Shown: positions 59,945 to 64,000 of the stretch, one piece after another
How positions within the stretch are numbered: position 1 is the first letter of the stretch
How the letters are laid out: each line of letters opens with the position of its first letter
Origin: Liriodendron chinense
Lineage: Eukaryota; Streptophyta; Magnoliopsida; Magnoliales; Magnoliaceae
Direction of reading: 5' to 3'
DNA: 64,000 nt
Assembly: GCA_003013855.2 (NCBI GenBank)
Contig: ML058586.1
Location: 3,586,196-3,650,195, forward strand
Notes under the pieces: model-generated
The model's input: the letters and a program-made list of their open reading frames with translations, nothing else
Database searches by the model: none
What the model was told of the DNA's origin: nothing
Position numbers and translations under genes: made by a program

Positions 59945-60350
59945 CTCCAATATAAAATTTGATACTCTGCGTGTGATGAATGATACACAGGCACTTAGGT
60001 ATCGCAGTCGTGGCATGAAGTGATTTTAAATTAAACAGTCCAAATTATGGGTCCCATTTTAGATGTATCATGGGCCAAAATTACTGTCAGCATTTCTTAA
60101 CATAACCATCGGATTGGTGAAAAATGGACGCTTAAAAAATGGGAAAAAAAATCCAGCAGTCCCATTCCAACAAACAGTTGTCCATCAATGAGAGATTAGG
60201 ATGGCTCAATTGATTTGATGACTGCTACTTAGAGACAGCTGGCTACGCAATTTATCAGGATTTATTTGAGTTATTGTTTGGCACGTGTATAATTTAAGTG
60301 TATGTGTATCAAGAGTCATAGTCTGTCAGATCATCAAATGATTCCCATTG
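59945..60350. mobile_element. MITE-like element, ATGATACAC/GTGTATCA family
   Basis: The left end GATACTCTGCGTG..GAATGATACAC is inverse to the right end GTGTATCAAGAGTCATAGTCTG. Internal words AAATTAAACAGTCC, TTTAGATGTATCATG and CAACAAACAGTTGTCC are shared with 13545-13910 and 32230-32530. Confidence 0.55.
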
Positions 60351-61094
60351 AACGGTAGCTACATGTAAAAGGGCTATATGCATATATGAACCCTTATCTT
60401 TTAGTAATATGCAAATTACCCCCTTGTATCTGCATATTTGTAATAAACCCTATAAGTTAGGTATACTTGATCACCGAGACAATGTTCTTAACCTAACCAT
60501 CAGATTGGTGAAAAATGGACGCTTAAAAAATGGAAAAAAAAATCCGGCAGTCCCATTCCAACAAACAGTTGTCCATCAATGAGAGATTAGGATGGCTTGA
60601 TCGATTTGATGACTGCTACTTACAGATGGCAGGCTACGCAATTTATCAAGATTTATTTGAGTTATTGTTTGGGACGTGTATAATTTAAGTGCATGTGTAT
60701 CAAGTGTCATAGTCTGTCAGATCATCAAATGATTCCCATTGAATGGTAGCTCGTGTTGAAGGGTTCGAATGAATAACTGTACGTTACATATAAAAGGGCT
60801 TTATGCATATATGAATAGGGCTGCACATCTGCCCCGTTAACCCGCCCAACCCGCCCGACCTGACCCGCTAGAAACCCGATCCGTCCCGACCCGGCTGAGA
60901 AAACGGTCCGGTCTCGAGTAGATGCGGCTGGACCGTTTTTAATTTAGGTACGGTTTAGGGTACATGCCAAACCCGCCCGACCCGACCCGTACCCCGACCC
61001 GTGTATACCCGACCCGTTCCGCCTGACCCGAACCGCCCCGTTTATACTAGTTTATTGCTTTTAGAAATATATATGTAGCATTATCATTAGGTTG

Positions 61095-61520
61095 AATGGT
61101 CAATAAATATTAGGGTGGACTCTAGAATCTTTTAATGGTGGGAGTTCAATGACCACTGATTTTTGTGGTGTGGTCTACATAAAGCTTTTATCTGCTTCCT
61201 TTTCGGGACTATGTCCTACAATAATGTGGAAACATAGATGGATGGCATGGATTTACAATATATACATTGAGGTGAGCCTCATGGTTAGGGTCTCACCGAC
61301 ATGGCTGGTTCTGGGTCTCACAGACTCTCACCCAAGCTGTGCTTATCTCACACTCACAGGGAGTGGATTAGGTGACATCCGGGATCCACCAAGGTAGGTG
61401 GCCCCTGACTATGTGTCTTAAATCCATATCGTCCAACTATTTTGAAAGATCATTTTAGGATATGATACAAAAAATGAAGTTGACTCAAATCTTAGGCGGA
61501 CCACACCATAGAAACATAGT
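61095..61520. repeat. GGGCCCAC-family hairpin nested in the hAT-like element
   Basis: Contains TTTAATGGTGGGAGTTCAATG, TTTTGTGGTGTGGTCTACAT, ACATAGATGGATGGCATGG, then ATATCGTCCAACTATTTTG and AATCTTAGGCGGACCACACC, which is the family vocabulary in both orientations. Confidence 0.5.
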
Positions 61521-61735
61521 CCTAACCCGATCCGACCCGACCCGACCCGACCCGATTTAACATATAGGGTAGGGTAGGGTTAGGGTTGACCCTTTTACAA
61601 GTAGGGTAGGGTTAGGGTTGGGTCAGCCCAACCCGATCATGACCCGGACTGAAACCCGGACCTTTAAATATATTTAGGTTTGGTCCAGGGTTGGGCCCAA
61701 CCCGACCCTAACTCGACCTGTGTGCAGGCCTATAT
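61521..61735. repeat. CCCGA / GGGTTAGGG low-complexity block
   Basis: (CCGAC)n of about five units at 61526-61551 is followed by GGGTAGGGTTAGGG words and CAACCCGACCC. It forms the right subterminal region of the hAT-like element. The GGGTTAGGG words only superficially resemble telomeric repeats. Confidence 0.75.
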
Positions 61736-62101
61736 ATGAACCCTTATCTTTTAGCTATAGGCAAATACCTCCTTACATCTGCATATTTGTAGTAAACGCT
61801 ATAAGTTTGGTATACTTGATCACCGGGACAATGTTCTTAACCTAATCGTTGGATTGGTGAAAAATGGACACTTAAAATTGGGGAAAGAAATCCAGCAGTC
61901 CCATCCTAACAAACAGTTGTCCATCAATGAGAGGTTAGGATGGCTCGATTGATTTGATGGCTGCTACTTAAAAGACAGCAGGCTACGCAATTTATCAAGA
62001 TTTATTTGAGTTATTGTTTGGGACGTGTATAATTTAAGTGCATGTGTATCAAGAGTCATAGTCTGTCAAAGCATCAAATGAGTCCCATTGAATGGTAGCT
62101 T

Positions 62102-63057
62102 GTGTGGAAGGGTTTGGAATGAATAACTGTACGTTACATATGAAAGGGCTTAATGCATATATAAACCCTTATCTTTTAGCTATATGCAAATTACCTCCTT
62201 ATATCTGCATGTTTGTAACACGTATTTTAGCTATATGCCAGTCATCTGTCATGGATCTTTAACACGTGTTGCACATGCTTGAGATTTTGTGCTTTTAGAA
62301 AGACTAAAATGCCCTTTCCTACAACTGGTAACATTTCAGGGTAAAAATATCATATCCTAATTTTAACTAACCTTCAGGAGGTAACTTGCAAATACATATA
62401 CATGATGGGTTATTTGTATAACTAAAAGAGAGGAGGTTGGATGCCAAAGATCCAAAAATAAATGACAAACTTCAACAAAAAAAAAAAAAAATACAGGACT
62501 CAGTGATATTTTAACAGTCTAGAGCTGTACACGCGGAGCTTTGCCATTTTGAGCTAGGCTCGTTCAATGACCACCCTAACTTGTTTTCAGCTCAGCTCAG
62601 TCTTAAAGCTGGACTAACATGACCAAGCTAGCATGATTGAGCTTTAGAGCCAAGTTTGAGATTGAAAAAATAAAATTTTAAATAGGCACAGTAAAAAAGC
62701 CCGGTCTAAAACTATTTAAAATTTGGGCCCTAAGATAGCCTAAAGCCATTGACACCCCTACTTACTTTTATAGAGAGTTTTACCTCTCATTTCTTTGCTT
62801 CCTTTTGATGTAGGACTACACAACATACTTTTCCAACTAGTTGAGTAGAGTTCCAACCGAGTCAGGTGAGTCGAGCTTAATCGAGTTGTGATCGAGCTGA
62901 ACTTTGAGTTGAGCCGACTCAAGCTTAGGTTAGCTCGAGCTCGGCTTGAAAATCATTGGAGCTTGGAAAAATGGCTTGGCCTGGTTCAAATTGAACCGAG
63001 CCAAATCGAGCAAGCTAACGGAGCTAGCTTGGCGACTCTATTTAGCACTATTAAGGG
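62102..63057. other. Gene-free, includes GAGCTCGAGC-rich repeat
   Basis: AT-rich up to about 62510. A possible hAT-like element runs from TAGAGCTGTACAC (62520) to TGACACCCCTA (62760), without matching flanks. From 62830 to 63030 degenerate CGAGCTTGAGTCGAGC words yield a spurious open frame (62888-63151). Confidence 0.45.
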
Positions 63058-63235
63058 TTTTTTTTTTTTTTGTGGGTTAGCTCACACACACCCTCCATTG
63101 TTAGTACACCCACCCAACCCGCCACCCCTGTTAGTCACATCACAATGTTAGCTACCCGCACTATGGAAATTGATGCCATGACCTCAGTGTTGAAATGAGG
63201 CTATGTTTACCACTCATTCCCATGGTGTGCCCCAA
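63058..63235 (-). mobile_element. SINE-like element, copy D
   Basis: The minus strand reads CATGGGAATGAGTGGTAAACA, then TTTCAACACTGAGGTCATGG, then CTAACATTGTGATGTGACTAAC, GTACTAACAATGGAGGGTG and GAGCTAACCCAC before an A run (plus-strand T run at 63059-63071). The head matches copies B and C, and the tail matches copy A. Confidence 0.5.
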
Positions 63236-63289
63236 CAGTCATTACAGACCCACCCCTCCCCTCGTAAATGCCCTTACTTAAAGGTAATG

Positions 63290-63560
63290 GTGACAACCGC
63301 TAAACATCACGGGATCATAACTGTTGTTACGGCCATTACAAGTAATAATTGTTATGGAAAAAATGACCTATAACAGCCATTGCAACCCCCATAATAGTCT
63401 GTTACACCATCTGTAAAGATTGTAACAGTCGATTATAAAGTCAATACGAGTCTTCTAATATATTTTCAATAAAAAGAGAAACTATAACGACTGTTATAGC
63501 CCGTTTTCGTAAAGGTAACAGTGAAGGCCCTTATGGCCTCTATTACCGATACAGGATGCC
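63290..63560. repeat. Degenerate TAACAG/CTGTTA repeat block
   Basis: Many words such as CATAACTGTTGTTACGG, TATAACAGCCATTGC, TGTAACAGTCG and CGACTGTTATAGCCCG give imperfect dyad symmetry. Related to 33640-33900. Confidence 0.5.
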
Positions 63561-63759
63561 TTGCTCATCCTTTTTACACATGGTGCACATGTACAACTAT
63601 ATATCCCATCTAAATCCAAAGGTAGATTGTGGATGGACATAGCACCGAATAATCAAACTGATTGAGAGATCCTAACCATCCAAATGGTGTCAATCAATTA
63701 CTATTGTTTGGTTTGGTTGGTGTGAACTTTGGTATCAACCGTGGGGCCACAGTAACTTA

Positions 63760-64000
63760 GTAGGGCTGCCAATGGGCTGGGTCTGCGCCCAGCAAAATAA
63801 AAAAATAAAAATAGAAATCTAAATGTCTAGCCTAGCTGCTACATGTTCCGGGCTGAAACAGCCCAAAGACTAGCCCATTAGTAGGACCCATTGCTCAATG
63901 CAAGTTTTGGGTTATGATCCAACTATATGATTTTTATGGCCTGGACTGCTAAATAAATGTGCCATTTGTATGGTCAATGAGCCACCGGTCACCACCACTA
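63760..64000. mobile_element. Left end of a possible hAT-like element cut by the window edge
   Basis: TAGGGCTGCCAATGGGCTGGG resembles the left termini of the hAT-like elements here and the sequence TAGGGCTGCCAATGGG at 37073. The right end is outside the window or not recognisable. Confidence 0.35.

Larger units (their letters stand above)
60808..61740. mobile_element. hAT-like element with perfect 8-bp target duplication
   Basis: The element 60816-61732 (917 bp) begins TAGGGCTGCACA and ends TGTGCAGGCCTA, a 12-bp inverted repeat with one mismatch. It is bracketed by the identical octamer TATATGAA at 60808-60815 and 61733-61740. Removing it and one octamer restores the spacer found intact between the other repeat copies. 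The interior is CCCGACCCG-rich, has no transposase, and contains a nested GGGCCCAC-family piece at about 61095-61520. Confidence 0.9.
60096..62101. repeat. Three direct copies of a ~265-bp repeat
   Basis: Copies run from about 60096-60360, 60487-60751 and 61836-62101. Each starts CTTAAC(A/C)TAA(C/T)C and ends CCCATTGAA(C/T)GGTAGCT. The spacer between copies 1 and 2 (AGGGCTATATGCATATATGAACCC to CACCGAGACAATGTT) is also found before copy 3, so a ~390-bp unit was amplified. The second spacer is split by the hAT-like element at 60816-61732. Confidence 0.85.

Noticed and set aside
61555..61625. GGGTTAGGG words resembling telomere repeats
   Set aside because: Irregular spacing mixed with GGGTAGGG and CCCGACCC; subterminal low-complexity DNA of a hAT-like element, not an interstitial telomere.

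Overview
The window is nuclear DNA of a flowering plant. Spliced genes are small islands in a sea of degenerate transposons, palindromic repeats and microsatellites. The hairpin repeats carrying GTGGGGCCCACC and CGTCCATCC, present in about ten copies, resemble repeats I associate with magnoliid genomes (Laurales/Magnoliales). That placement is inference; the coding sequences alone show only an angiosperm.

Three protein-coding genes, all on the minus strand, could be assembled exon by exon with consistent reading phase. (1) 8483-12330, three exons, 92 aa: a secreted precursor ending in a sulfated-tyrosine-type peptide that starts DY and ends PPFKLIPN, diagnostic of the CASPARIAN STRIP INTEGRITY FACTOR (CIF) family. 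(2) 16180-26308, 16 exons, 489 aa: the WD40 ribosome-biogenesis protein PWP1, with two apparent GC-AG introns. (3) 32079-45871, nine coding exons, 342 aa: a J-domain protein of the DnaJ-X family, possibly with a long 5'-UTR intron reaching about 54.56 kb. These genes share no obvious pathway.

Between and inside them: 1-1.3 kb is the primer-binding-site end of an LTR element. 1.3-8.4 kb is gene-free, with hairpin elements and a GC-rich 48-bp tandem repeat. 26.3-32 kb is gene-free, with hairpins and a hAT element. 46320-53214 is a complete but decayed Ty3/gypsy chromovirus (minus strand) with two LTRs, a 5-bp target duplication, a tRNA-Met-type primer site, a polypurine tract and broken gag-pol ending in a chromodomain. 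54-57.5 kb holds tandem and low-complexity repeats. 58.8-59.4 kb is a frameshifted remnant of a TAR/alliinase-type aminotransferase gene. 59.9-62.1 kb is a three-copy repeat split by a 917-bp hAT-like element with an exact 8-bp target duplication. 62-64 kb is further repeats and a SINE-like copy.

All calls are by eye: no alignment, transcript or database evidence was available. Reading phase and family-conserved residues support the internal splice sites. UTRs and transcript ends are not resolved.
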